This document shows positions 29,402-39,926 of a DNA stretch of 64,000 nucleotides, in pieces. The stretch's first letter is position 1, and the number at the start of each line of letters is the position of its first letter. The stretch covers positions 24,873 to 88,872 of the forward strand of contig JAKVKZ010000003.1 in the NCBI GenBank assembly GCA_022484565.1, in the 5' to 3' direction. The notes under the pieces were generated by a model. That model had not been told where the DNA came from, ran no database searches, and saw nothing but the letters and a program-made list of their open reading frames with translations. The stretch comes from Muribaculaceae bacterium (lineage in GTDB: Bacteria; Bacteroidota; Bacteroidia; Bacteroidales; Muribaculaceae). The position numbers were made by a program, and so were the translations under genes.

Positions 29402-31747
29402 TTAGTATTTAAGGATTTTACTAACCGTTCTTATTCCTGATTTTGAGGTTTCAACGAGATAAATGCCCCGCGTGAGATTTGCTATTGATATTGGTGTCGA
29501 GGCATCATAACTGCCTATGCACTGACCTGCAATTGTAAATATCTTTGCTGTCGCTCCTGTGCCATTGGTGATATAGAGATTATTTCCGTTGACGTAAGCA
29601 CGGCATGATGATTGCGATGCCTTCACTGCACCTATTCCAGTTGCTTCCTTTATCCGGAATGCCGGTGAAATGATTTGCATCTGGCTGTTGCCTGCAGTGT
29701 CGGTCAATTCTATCTTAAGGTCGTACCAGAAATTGCTGCTTGGTGTAGTCACATTTGATAGTTGTCCGCGGTAGAAACTGCCGAATCCTATTGCACGATA
29801 GAGTGCAGGGTCTTCATTTATCGGCATTTCTGTCCAGTTGTCAGTGTTGTTTGGGGTGAACCATACTTTTGCGGTTACTGGTCCGCAGTCAAAATGTGAG
29901 TCATCATCCACATAGCTGAAGTCACCGGCAGCTAATTCCATCACACCGTCGGTTTGCTTGTCAAAATGGTCGGTTATTGTGCTGTCGTTCACGTTGCGGA
30001 ATTGAAGCATTTGCAATGTTGGTGGTGTCCAGTCATTCTTGGTCTCGTCAAATGCGATTTCTGAATAGTTCATTCCGGCAATTGAGTCCACTATTATATT
30101 TGGATTAGTGAATGTAGCTTTTATTTTTCCGTCAGGATGCTTGGTTTTGGCCCATGCGGTCAGGGATGATGTAAGTTTGCTGTAATCGTTGGCAATTATG
30201 GAGTCATTATATTTAATCTCCATCTTCAAGCTGTCGTAGTCAACGTTGCGGACTTCTCCATAACGGCCTACATAATATGGACGCAGTGAGAAATATTTGC
30301 TGCCATAAGTTGAGCTATAGTAATTTTCTGCCATGTTTACACAGGCTGGAGCATTGTTGCAGTTGATGATTTTGCCCTGTTCAGGATATGTAAATGCTGG
30401 GTGTGAGCTTAAATCATTGAATCCAAGGGTAGGGCTGTATTGGAATGTAGTGCCGTCAAGGCCATTGTTGATGTATTTCACTTTGTTGCCATCGGTGAAC
30501 ACATAGCGTGGGCCACTGTTGTAATGTATGGTTGCGCTGGAATCGGTCTTTGCGGTGTTCAACTTGAAGGTGACGTAGTCGCCATAAATACCGTTCAGAA
30601 TTAATCCGAATTTATTCTTGTCGGAGTTTGCTGGAACGTCAAGATATAATCTTACTGGGTCATTGGCTCCGATTTGTGCAATTGAATAGCTGCGTACTCC
30701 GAGAAGCGGGAAACCATTGTTCAACGTTGTGAATTTCATTCCTGCTGCATGGTATTGTGATTGAAGTCCTTCTGGAGTGGGTGCGAAATAGTCATCGTGA
30801 TGAACGTATGATTTCGGGTTGTTGGCGATTGTGTCGCTCTTTGTTACCCCGTTCTGTGAAATGCCTATCAGATAATGCCCTGCATTGGCATCGGTGGAAT
30901 TGTCGTATGCGTCGTACAGTGTGTAAATCTGATATTTGTCGCTCACGTCAGAAATCAATATATCCATCATGTTTGTCAAATCTTCCACTGTGCCATCGGT
31001 TTTTATCGTCTTGCCGCCGGCGTTGCTTATGGTTCTGGCAACAATGTATTTATCAATGTCGTTGCGGAAATAGAACACCCAGTACGATTGGCTTTTGATG
31101 TTTCTGTCCTCGCTGAAGGTGTAGGCTGTGGATGAGGTGTATGTGGCTGTTCCCCATTTGCATGTGTCTCCGTTGGGTTTTAACTTATTGATATGAACGT
31201 AATTTTTTGCAAGCGCCATGTCCATTTTTATTATTGTGTCCGACTGGAGATTGAAGCCTTCGCGTACCACTACTGCTTGGCTGCAGCCGTTATATTTGGC
31301 GCGGCCTGCTATCACTCCCATTGTGAAGTAGGAATACACATCGTAAACTCCTTTTGGTATTCTGAACTTCATCGTGTCGTTTTTAACAGCTGTGGAATAG
31401 GCCTTCGAGAATTTTTGGTCGGCATTGTAAACGTAAATGCTTCCTGGCGTTATCACTTGTTTTCCGCCAATCTTCTCGTTCTTATCATAGACGAACACGC
31501 ACGATAGGTTGATACTGTCGGTGGATGCATTTTTCACGTCAGCTTTGGTTGAGCCAAGTTCAGAACCGTAAAGCATCTGTGTGCCGTCCGGCTGAATGTT
31601 GACATTGTTTATCTCGTGCCCGTCAACGCTGCTTGTGGTTTGAATTGAAGGCATTTCATTGGTGAATTTGGCGGATGCTGTATAGCAAACAAACGCGCAA
31701 ATTGAAGCTGATAAAAATGTTACGAAAAATAGTCTTTTTGCTTTCAT
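29402..31747 (-). CDS. Exported surface protein with T9SS type A sorting domain
   Basis: Signal peptide; C-terminus TAKIFTIAGQCIGSYDAS...ISIANLTRGIYLVETSKSGIRTVSKILKY. Confidence 0.8.
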   Translation of the reverse strand: MKAKRLFFVTFLSASICAFVCYTASAKFTNEMPSIQTTSSVDGHEINNVNIQPDGTQMLYGSELGSTKADVKNASTDSINLSCVFVYDKNEKIGGKQVITPGSIYVYNADQKFSKAYSTAVKNDTMKFRIPKGVYDVYSYFTMGVIAGRAKYNGCSQAVVVREGFNLQSDTIIKMDMALAKNYVHINKLKPNGDTCKWGTATYTSSTAYTFSEDRNIKSQSYWVFYFRNDIDKYIVARTISNAGGKTIKTDGTVEDLTNMMDILISDVSDKYQIYTLYDAYDNSTDANAGHYLIGISQNGVTKSDTIANNPKSYVHHDDYFAPTPEGLQSQYHAAGMKFTTLNNGFPLLGVRSYSIAQIGANDPVRLYLDVPANSDKNKFGLILNGIYGDYVTFKLNTAKTDSSATIHYNSGPRYVFTDGNKVKYINNGLDGTTFQYSPTLGFNDLSSHPAFTYPEQGKIINCNNAPACVNMAENYYSSTYGSKYFSLRPYYVGRYGEVRNVDYDSLKMEIKYNDSIIANDYSKLTSSLTAWAKTKHPDGKIKATFTNPNIIVDSIAGMNYSEIAFDETKNDWTPPTLQMLQFRNVNDSTITDHFDKQTDGVMELAAGDFSYVDDDSHFDCGPVTAKVWFTPNNTDNWTEMPINEDPALYRAIGFGSFYRGQLSNVTTPSSNFWYDLKIELTDTAGNSQMQIISPAFRIKEATGIGAVKASQSSCRAYVNGNNLYITNGTGATAKIFTIAGQCIGSYDASTPISIANLTRGIYLVETSKSGIRTVSKILKY

Positions 31748-31859
31748 ATTAGCATGATTTTTATATATTTTGTGACAAAAGTAGTCTTTTAGGTGGTTGG
31801 TAGGAAAAAATTATGGTGGACAAACGGTTGGCATCTAAATTTTTTATAGATTTGCAGTT

Positions 31860-33620
31860 ATGAAGCGTTGGCTGACTATAATATGTATGATTGTGTGCTA
31901 TTGCACAATTGCTTGTGGGGCTAAATTGGTGTCGCATTGGCCTTCTGTGGGTAAATCGGCTGATTCAATTATTGCTGTTATGGAGCAATCGCGCGGTTAT
32001 CAGGGCATTCGTCAGAAGCATAATGTGCAGCTTCTTTATAAATTGTCGGCGAAGCATCATGATATGCCGGTTTTGCGTTGGAGGGCTTTGTTTTGGGATG
32101 CGTATTGCCGTAAGATGAGCGGTAAGGAGGTCGAGGCCCGCAATTTGATTGGTTTGGCTGACAGATTGGTGGACAAGAAGAATTTTGAATACGATTATCA
32201 GCGCATTCATGGGCTTAAGGCTGCTTACGACTGTCTTGCTGTTGGCAATTATTATCAGTGCTATTTGGTTTACACTAAAAGTTTGGCATATTTTCAAAGT
32301 ATTGATGATTTGATTATGCAGGCTTATTATTTCAATGCCATCGGCGCTCTGTTCAATAATCTCGGTGAATTGTCATTGGCGTTGGACTATTTTAAGAATG
32401 CCAAAAAATTATATTTTGAGGGCGGTTCTTTTAATGAATCCCTGAAGGAGGATTTGAATATTGCCATTTGTTATGCGGCACTTGGCAACAGTAAGGAATC
32501 CAACGCTATCCTTAAATTCGTTGAGAGCAAAAAAGAGGCTCAGTCCGACACTGCTTTCTATATAAAGGTATTGATGTCGATGGCTGCCGGAACTCCTACT
32601 CGGGCGGGAGCGGAGCAGGAAAAATATGTGATGAGAATGTATGATCTTGCACGCCAATGGCATGATTCCACTTTGCTTGTCCGTAGCCGCATCAATCTTG
32701 GTGCGTTCTATATTGAGAAAAAGGAATTTGTCAAGGCGCTTGCCTATTACAAGCAATCGCTGCCATACGTGGAACATATCCACAATGTTTTCTCTGAAAT
32801 TGCCTGTCTCGATGGCATTGGCATTTGCTATAGGCAGCTTAATCAGAACGACAGTGCCGCCAAATATTTGGAAAGATACATAATGTGCAAGGATTCGCTA
32901 ACTCAGGCCAACCATGTCAACGACATTAAGAATATGGAATCGTTGGCGAAGATTAAGGCTTACAATAAGGATATCCAAATTGAAAAAGGTAAGGCGCGTT
33001 CAAGATTACTGATTATCCTGCTTGTTTCCACGGTATTGTTGTTGCTTTTGGGTGGAGTTTGCTATATGTTGTGGAGCATGAGCCAGAAGGAGCGGATGAA
33101 AAAGCAGTTGAAGGAGGCCGAAAATGCCGCATTGAGTAAGAATCTTGAGGTGGAGCAGTTGCAGAATCGGCAGCACAAGTTGGAAATTGAGGCACAAAAC
33201 CGTCAATTGATGCTCGATGCGTTGAGGCTTAATGAAAAGGAAAATGCGCTGAAAGCGGTGCAAAAGCAGATAATGGATGCTTCTGAAAGCGGGAAAGAGG
33301 CTAAGATTGTTGCTCATGAGGTTGAGAACCAAATAAAAATGCACGTTGATGTACAGACTGAATGGGAGTCGTTTCGACATACGTTCGAGAAGGTGCATCC
33401 TGGATTTTTCAGGCTTCTGAAGCGAAAGTACTCATCCTTGTCGGAGAATGAAATGCGGCTTTGCGCATTTATTAATGCTGGAATGACCAACAAACAGATT
33501 GCATATATGCTGAATATACAGCCGAATTCACTAAAGAAGGCCCGTTACAGAATTAGGCAGAAACTTAATTTGTCAACCGAAGATTCTCTTGAAGATTTTT
33601 TGCGGACCATTGCTGAATAA
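31860..33620 (+). CDS. TPR / single-TM / LuxR-type HTH transcriptional regulator
   Basis: Signal peptide, TPR helices, TM LLIILLVSTVLLLLLGGVCYMLW, coiled coil, HTH LSENEMRLCAFINAGMTNKQIAYMLNIQPNSLKKARYRIRQKL. Confidence 0.8.
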   Translation: MKRWLTIICMIVCYCTIACGAKLVSHWPSVGKSADSIIAVMEQSRGYQGIRQKHNVQLLYKLSAKHHDMPVLRWRALFWDAYCRKMSGKEVEARNLIGLADRLVDKKNFEYDYQRIHGLKAAYDCLAVGNYYQCYLVYTKSLAYFQSIDDLIMQAYYFNAIGALFNNLGELSLALDYFKNAKKLYFEGGSFNESLKEDLNIAICYAALGNSKESNAILKFVESKKEAQSDTAFYIKVLMSMAAGTPTRAGAEQEKYVMRMYDLARQWHDSTLLVRSRINLGAFYIEKKEFVKALAYYKQSLPYVEHIHNVFSEIACLDGIGICYRQLNQNDSAAKYLERYIMCKDSLTQANHVNDIKNMESLAKIKAYNKDIQIEKGKARSRLLIILLVSTVLLLLLGGVCYMLWSMSQKERMKKQLKEAENAALSKNLEVEQLQNRQHKLEIEAQNRQLMLDALRLNEKENALKAVQKQIMDASESGKEAKIVAHEVENQIKMHVDVQTEWESFRHTFEKVHPGFFRLLKRKYSSLSENEMRLCAFINAGMTNKQIAYMLNIQPNSLKKARYRIRQKLNLSTEDSLEDFLRTIAE

Positions 33621-33646
33621 AGGTTGATATTGGTTTTTAGTTGAAG

Positions 33647-34096
33647 TTATTGCTCGTGGAGTGAGGTGTAGATGTGCAGGGCATCGTCAAGCCCAAGTGA
33701 ATTGCCTGTGATGGTCAAATAGTAATTGGCATGACGTCCACGCTTGAAAAAATAGTAGTTGTTCGCCTGATATAGATTGTCGGTAGTGACGAAGGATATC
33801 ATGGAATCGTTTTCCTCCACCTGCGAAATGGGCAGGTTTGATGGTGCGCTGGCTATGATTTTTTCAACTCTTGAGCTGAAAATGGAGAATGTGAGTGTAC
33901 TGTCGCGTGTCACGGTTATCGTGCAGGCATGTCCCTCGTCGTGAAGTGCCACGTAGGCGTTGGAACTGTCGCTCATTTGGCAATATGAAGGCGCAGAAAA
34001 TGAGAATGATGAGTCGGAGCTGTGGAACGACTTGAAGTCATGGCTGCATGCAGTCATGAGAAAGGCAATCAGTATCGACAATATGAGCCGTCTCAT
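33647..34096 (-). CDS. Lipoprotein, hypothetical
   Basis: Lipobox MRRLILSILIAFLMTACS. Confidence 0.65.
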   Translation of the reverse strand: MRRLILSILIAFLMTACSHDFKSFHSSDSSFSFSAPSYCQMSDSSNAYVALHDEGHACTITVTRDSTLTFSIFSSRVEKIIASAPSNLPISQVEENDSMISFVTTDNLYQANNYYFFKRGRHANYYLTITGNSLGLDDALHIYTSLHEQ

Positions 34097-34168
34097 CTCT
34101 TTGAATTTTTAGGCTGTAAAGTTACTTTGGCGAAATGATATTTCCAAATAATTAGTAATAGAAAAAAA

Positions 34169-34194
34169 CAGCCTTGGGTTTATGCCCAAGGCTG
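34169..34194 (-). terminator. Intrinsic terminator of gapA
   Basis: CAGCCTTGGG-TTTATG-CCCAAGGCTG with a T-tract on the minus-strand side. Confidence 0.88.
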
Positions 34195-34218
34195 CATATT
34201 ATGATGAAATCTTTTGGA

Positions 34219-35262
<1,044 letters not shown>

Positions 35263-35501
35263 TTATTTGGTTAAAAATTTCGTTTGTAATAGCAAAAATG
35301 AATCGATAAACAATCAAAAATCATTACATTTGCCGAGTGAAGCCATCAAAGGCTATTTTGCCCGCCATGACTGCTTGGCTTTTTACGCTACAAAAGTACT
35401 ACTTTTTTTTTAATTAGAATATAGTAGAAGCATAATAATGGAAAAATTTCTTTAATTTTTTTCTTGGCGTAAAATGTTGACAATAACTTAAATATATAAA
35501 T

Positions 35502-35921
35502 ATGACAAAAATCAAAAGTAAAAAAGCAAGCAAATTCTTAAGCGACTTCAAGGAATTTGCCATGAAAGGGAATGTGATTGACATGGCTGTGGGCGTTATC
35601 ATAGGCGGTGCTTTCGGCAAAATCGTAACCAGTATTGTGGATAACATCCTTATGCCTATTATCGGTGTTATAATTGGAGGAATTGATTTTAAGGACCTTG
35701 CTTTCACAATCGGCAAGGCAAAAATAGGCTATGGCCTGTTTATCCAGAACACTATCGACTTTCTTATCATTGCATTATGCATATTCTTGATTATAAAGTT
35801 GATTGCGAAGTTTATGCACAAAGGGAAGGAGGAAAAGGAAGCACCGGCTCCAGCGCCAGAACCTTCAAATGAGGAGAAATTGTTGGCCGAAATCAGGGAT
35901 TTATTGAAAGAGAAGAAATAA
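35502..35921 (+). CDS. mscL: Large-conductance mechanosensitive channel
   Basis: [37 protein letters not shown]. Confidence 0.97.
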   Translation: MTKIKSKKASKFLSDFKEFAMKGNVIDMAVGVIIGGAFGKIVTSIVDNILMPIIGVIIGGIDFKDLAFTIGKAKIGYGLFIQNTIDFLIIALCIFLIIKLIAKFMHKGKEEKEAPAPAPEPSNEEKLLAEIRDLLKEKK

Positions 35922-36072
35922 ATTTCAGTTTTGTGCTGTTCTCAATTTTCTTCACAATTTTTGGATTGTAAATCGTTTTGTGTGCATTATTGACATGTTT
36001 TGTTGCAAATTGGTTGCGGAATTAGATAAATTCGTCAATTATGTCGCCCAAAGCGAAAATAGTAATTACAAA

Positions 36073-36104
36073 TTTGGATTTTTGAAAAAAATGTAATTAC
36101 TTTG
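36073..36104 (+). promoter_or_regulatory. Promoter: TTTG - N20 - TTACTTTG
   Basis: -33/-7 Bacteroidetes arrangement (36073-36076 and 36097-36104), no ORF immediately downstream. Confidence 0.6.
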
Positions 36105-36109
36105 CAATG

Positions 36110-36300
36110 CATTTATTCCTGCAGAGCTTTGATTTTAGCTCTGCAATAGGATAGAAAGAATTTAATTAGCCTGCCAAGAGCACCCCATAATTGGGATGTA
36201 ATTGGATTGGGCAAAAAGATATACCTTAAGTCGTTTTGAAATAAACTAACAATTCTCATTAGTTGGCAGGAGGCTGCAGTGATGCATACTCCTGTTGTTG
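36110..36300 (+). ncRNA. Candidate structured small RNA (about 190 nt), possibly 6S/Bacteroidales-1-like
   Basis: 5' hairpin GCAGAGCT-8-AGCTCTGC (36121-36144); long-range CCTGCCAA/TTGGCAGG; 3' hairpin CAGGAG/CTCCTG (36267-36294) followed by TTGTTGTTTT; own promoter. Confidence 0.5.
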
Positions 36301-36380
36301 TTTTATGCTGGGAAGAAGGTGGCGGCGATTACCGTATCTTGCTATTTGATAGAGTGCTAATCATTAAATTGGATTATATA

Positions 36381-36412
36381 TTTGTGTAATTGCCAAATAA
36401 TTGATTACTTTG
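36381..36412 (+). promoter_or_regulatory. Promoter: TTTG - N20 - TTACTTTG upstream of the 36458 gene
   Basis: Same architecture as at 36073; 46 nt before the ATG. Confidence 0.6.
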
Positions 36413-36457
36413 CATTATAATTAGAGTCTGATAAAATAAATTAATAAACATTTTATT

Positions 36458-37198
36458 ATGAAGAAAAGGATTATTTATATCTTTATGATGGTCATGACTG
36501 TTGCCATGTTCACATCATGCAGCAACAGTGATGATGATAAGAAAAGTGATGACAATTCCGCTATAGCCGGAACGTGGAATGCTGCTCCTATTGTTACAAA
36601 CGGCGATTATTTCGTTTCTGGTCCAGTGCTTTTCGACTGGCAAGCTGCAGCTGGAACAGTTCTTGGAAAATCACTTGGCACAGATAATGAGATTACAGTA
36701 GCACAAGCTGCTTATCTTGGCCAGTCAATGGGAAGTTCCTATCTTGCTGCCCTTCTTAAGAGTGTGACTTTCAACTCTGACGGTTCAATTTCAGCGGTTT
36801 ATTCAGATTTTGGCGCTTCTGTCAATTGAAAAGATTCAGGTACTGGATATGTTACTTTCAAGGCGGTTTCCGGTGCAAACAAGATTCTGGTTTATCTGAA
36901 CATTGACAAGATTTCCGCAGCATCACCTAAGTTTGCTGCTTTTGTAACTGCTTATCCGGCAGTGAAGGCTATTATTACTGGCGGTATTCCACTCAACTAT
37001 GCTATAACATCAACAGGGTTGACACTCTATTTGGACCAGGATTTCATCAATCAGATGACGACATTCCTGCCAATGGTTGAGGCACTGATGCCTACAGAAG
37101 ATGCCACCATGACTGCTGTAAAGGCTTATCTTCAGGATATTCCGACAGCTTTGCAGGCTACCACAAGCATCAAAATCGGATTGAATTTTGTTAAGTAA
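36458..37198 (+). pseudogene. Lipoprotein gene interrupted by in-frame TGA at 36827-36829
   Basis: Two ORFs (36458-36829 and 36962-37198) share a frame. Continuous reading frame across the TGA: ...YSDFGASVN*KDSGTGYVTFKAVSGANKILVYLNIDKISAAS...IKIGLNFVK. Confidence 0.75.
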
Positions 37199-37250
37199 AA
37201 CTGATGATTGAAATTCAGCGCTGCTAAAGGCAACTGATATAATAAAAAGC

Positions 37251-37282
37251 AAAGCCGGGTGGACGAAAGTCCATTCGGCTTT
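37251..37282 (+). terminator. Intrinsic terminator, GAAA tetraloop
   Basis: AAAGCCGGGTGGAC-GAAA-GTCCATTCGGCTTT, 14 pairs including G-T wobbles. Confidence 0.8.
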
Positions 37283-37292
37283 ATAATTGCTG

Positions 37293-37374
37293 TGGGCAAA
37301 GATGGATTCGAACCACCGAAGTCAGAGACAGCAGATTTACAGTCTGCCCCATTTGGCCACTCTGGAATTTGCCC
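37293..37374 (-). tRNA. tRNA-Tyr (anticodon GTA)
   Basis: Reverse complement GGGCAAATTCCAGAGTGGCCAAATGGGGCAGACTGTAAATCTGCTGTCTCTGACTTCGGTGGTTCGAATCCATCTTTGCCCA; long variable arm. Confidence 0.95.
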
Positions 37375-37574
37375 AGCATTTTGCTCAATTGCGGTGCAAA
37401 GATAAGCAAATATTTTAGAATATAAAAAATGATGCTAAAATTTAGGTGCGAAATGTCGTTTTATTCATTCCAGAATTCACCCTAATTTCTTCATCATAGT
37501 TCCATTAATATTTCCTTATTGCTATTATATGGCATCACGACGGATTGTCATGCACAGCCGTTGAGCAATGAAAA

Positions 37575-38060
37575 TCAATGGATTTCGCGCACGAAAGCAC
37601 ACATTTTTATTGCGGCTTCAGCGGCTTCTGTGCCTTTATTGCCATAGACACCGCCAGTGCGGTCGATGGCCTGCTGCTCGTTATCGACAGTGATGACACC
37701 GAAAATTACAGGGATGCGGGATGTGGCATTCAAATAAGCCACTCCTTGCGTCACGCTATCGCATACACACGAGAAATGCGGTGTTTCGCCACGGATAACA
37801 CAGCCCAAAACGATGATTACATCGCAATCACCAGTCTTAATCAGCTGTGAAGCAGCGAACGTCAGTTCTATTGTGCCAGGCACGTGATAAACTTGGATAT
37901 CCTCTTCGGGGTATCCCTCGTTTTGGAACAAGTCGAGAGCTCCTTTCAGCATAGCCTCGGTGAACTTGTGATTCCATTCAGCGACGACGATGCCCACGTT
38001 CATACCGTTGATTTTCGGTAAGGGGAAAGGGTTGTCGCTTTGTTTCAATTCAGATGACAT
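37575..38060 (-). CDS. ribH: 6,7-dimethyl-8-ribityllumazine synthase
   Basis: VGIVVAEWNHKFTEAML, VPGTIELTFAA, LGCVIRGETPHFSCVCD; start trimmed to MSSELKQ. Confidence 0.95.
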   Translation of the reverse strand: MSSELKQSDNPFPLPKINGMNVGIVVAEWNHKFTEAMLKGALDLFQNEGYPEEDIQVYHVPGTIELTFAASQLIKTGDCDVIIVLGCVIRGETPHFSCVCDSVTQGVAYLNATSRIPVIFGVITVDNEQQAIDRTGGVYGNKGTEAAEAAIKMCAFVREIH

Positions 38061-38092
38061 ATAAAATATTAATTGGTTATAGAAAATCCGTG

Positions 38093-39874
38093 TTATTTGC
38101 AACCGTCACCACAACTGGCAACGATTACCGGCTTTGGAGCCATGAGTTTGTTGGTCGTTATCATGTCAACGCCTAATTTCTGAAGTTTCTCAAGAGCTGC
38201 AGGGTCATCAACAGTCCATGCATTCACTTTCAGACCAGCTTTGTGGAAAGTCTTTACTAAATCAGCATCGACAGAGTTGTATTCAATATCGATGTCAAGA
38301 TTGCGGTCGATACACCATTTTGCGTAAGGCTTCCAATCGCCTTCAACAAGGAATTGAAGGTGAACATTCGGATAATTAGTGTGGATATTGTCGATTACAC
38401 CAGCGAGGAATGAAATAATCACAACCTTGTCAGTCATGCCTTTTGAAGCGATGAGCTGCATAAGAGCAGGTACGCCATCGTAACAGTAGTGTAAAGGATT
38501 CTTATTGCTGTAATAGATATTCCAGCACGTTTTTATCTCAATCACAGGGGTAAGTCCCGACTGTTTGCACAGGTCGAGGTATTCACCGAGTGACATTAAG
38601 TGACCTTCGTAATATTTACCGTCACGCACTTGATGGAGAGGCTGGGTAAGCACTGAAGCGGCATTGAGGTGAGCAATTTTCACAGTGTCGCCGCCAAGAC
38701 GTGCAGTGTTGCTGTCGTGGCTTATTACAAACAAGCCGTCGGCTGTGGTGCAGATGTCACATTCCAGACCGTCAGCTCCATTTTTAATTCCATTAGTGAA
38801 TGATGCGTAAGTGTTTTCAAGTCCCCAAATAGAGCCACGGTGACCGATAATCAATTGTGAATTGGCACTAAGAGCGGAGGTAATAATGATTGCGATTACA
38901 AAGATTTGTTTCCAAAAAGCTTTGATGTCGAAAGACTTTGTGTTCATGTTATTTAGTAAATTGTTTATTTCAGATTCTTCAGCCGCTGCATTCAGGCGCT
39001 TGGCCACAGGCAGCATTGATTTAAGAAGTTGCTCACCTGCCGCGTGGCGATTGATGATGTGCAGAAGCGCATTTCCAAGGCCTATTGATATCCGCAACGA
39101 TCGCAAGTCGAAATCTTCAGTGATTTTTGAATGATAGCGGAGCGCTTTTGTGAAATAACGCATAGCCTGACGGTAATTCTGCATCTTCAGATGAATATCG
39201 CCTGCATTGTTGAGCGAATCAATCAGGTTCGACAATGCATCGGCAGTGCCCTTGCTTGCCTCGGTGAGATAAACATCAGAAGCCACTTGATAATGCGCCA
39301 AAGTGTTCATCAGTTTCAAGTTTGACTTGAAAATTGTGGTAGATGCATCAATTGTGATAAGCAAAGCTGTGGAGAAACGCTTACGGTCGGAATGCGCAAG
39401 GCGTTCAAATATTTTTTGTGCGCGTGTCAGTTCGTTATCAGCATTTTTAGTGTCGTCGGTATTGAAATGAGCTACAGCAAGGTTATACAAAGCAAGAGCG
39501 GCAATGGCGCGGAAATTATCGTCAACCTCGTTCTCAATAGCTACAAGAGAGCGGAGTGATTCCTCGGCAGCTGCAGCTGCTTCCGTATTGTTGGAATTTT
39601 CGAGTAATATATGAGCTTTAGCAAGCAAAATCCAAGCATGGGCAAGTGAAGGAGATTGCAGTTTTTCAATTGCAGCATCTATTTGTGAAAGAGCCTCCTG
39701 AAGGCGGTTGTGCTGCATAAGAAAAAGAACAAAGAAAATCAGTGCGTCAGCTTCTGATTCAGGAGCAACGCTACCCACGGCAGGAAAATTGCCCGTCGCC
39801 TCGATGGATTCCTTTATGGCGCTGATGCCAGTGCTTAAAGGAGGAAAAGCTATTTCAGGAGAGATAAGTCGCAC
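38093..39874 (-). CDS. TPR-like N-terminal domain fused to glycerophosphodiester phosphodiesterase (GDPD)
   Basis: TPR-type helices residues ~45-300; internal signal-like segment MNTKSFDIKAFWKQIFVIAIIITSALSANSQ; GDPD motifs IIGHRGSIWGLENTYASF, GADGLECDICTTADGLFVISHD. Confidence 0.85.
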   Translation of the reverse strand: MRLISPEIAFPPLSTGISAIKESIEATGNFPAVGSVAPESEADALIFFVLFLMQHNRLQEALSQIDAAIEKLQSPSLAHAWILLAKAHILLENSNNTEAAAAAEESLRSLVAIENEVDDNFRAIAALALYNLAVAHFNTDDTKNADNELTRAQKIFERLAHSDRKRFSTALLITIDASTTIFKSNLKLMNTLAHYQVASDVYLTEASKGTADALSNLIDSLNNAGDIHLKMQNYRQAMRYFTKALRYHSKITEDFDLRSLRISIGLGNALLHIINRHAAGEQLLKSMLPVAKRLNAAAEESEINNLLNNMNTKSFDIKAFWKQIFVIAIIITSALSANSQLIIGHRGSIWGLENTYASFTNGIKNGADGLECDICTTADGLFVISHDSNTARLGGDTVKIAHLNAASVLTQPLHQVRDGKYYEGHLMSLGEYLDLCKQSGLTPVIEIKTCWNIYYSNKNPLHYCYDGVPALMQLIASKGMTDKVVIISFLAGVIDNIHTNYPNVHLQFLVEGDWKPYAKWCIDRNLDIDIEYNSVDADLVKTFHKAGLKVNAWTVDDPAALEKLQKLGVDMITTNKLMAPKPVIVASCGDGCK

Positions 39875-39926
39875 TGTATTTTATAGTTAATTGTAAAAAA
39901 TAAATCTCAAATAGAAGCAGAAACAA

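Noticed and set aside
36145-36457. Riboswitch controlling the 36458 gene
   Set aside because: A separate -33/-7 promoter lies between the structured region and the gene, so an independent sRNA is more economical; kept only as an alternative.
37445-37472. dif-like site GGTGCGAAATGTCGTTTTATTCATTCCA in the skew-switch intergenic region
   Set aside because: First bases resemble E. coli dif (GGTGCGCATAATGT...) but only with a gap, and the XerD arm is not recognisable; too weak to call without the lineage-specific dif consensus.
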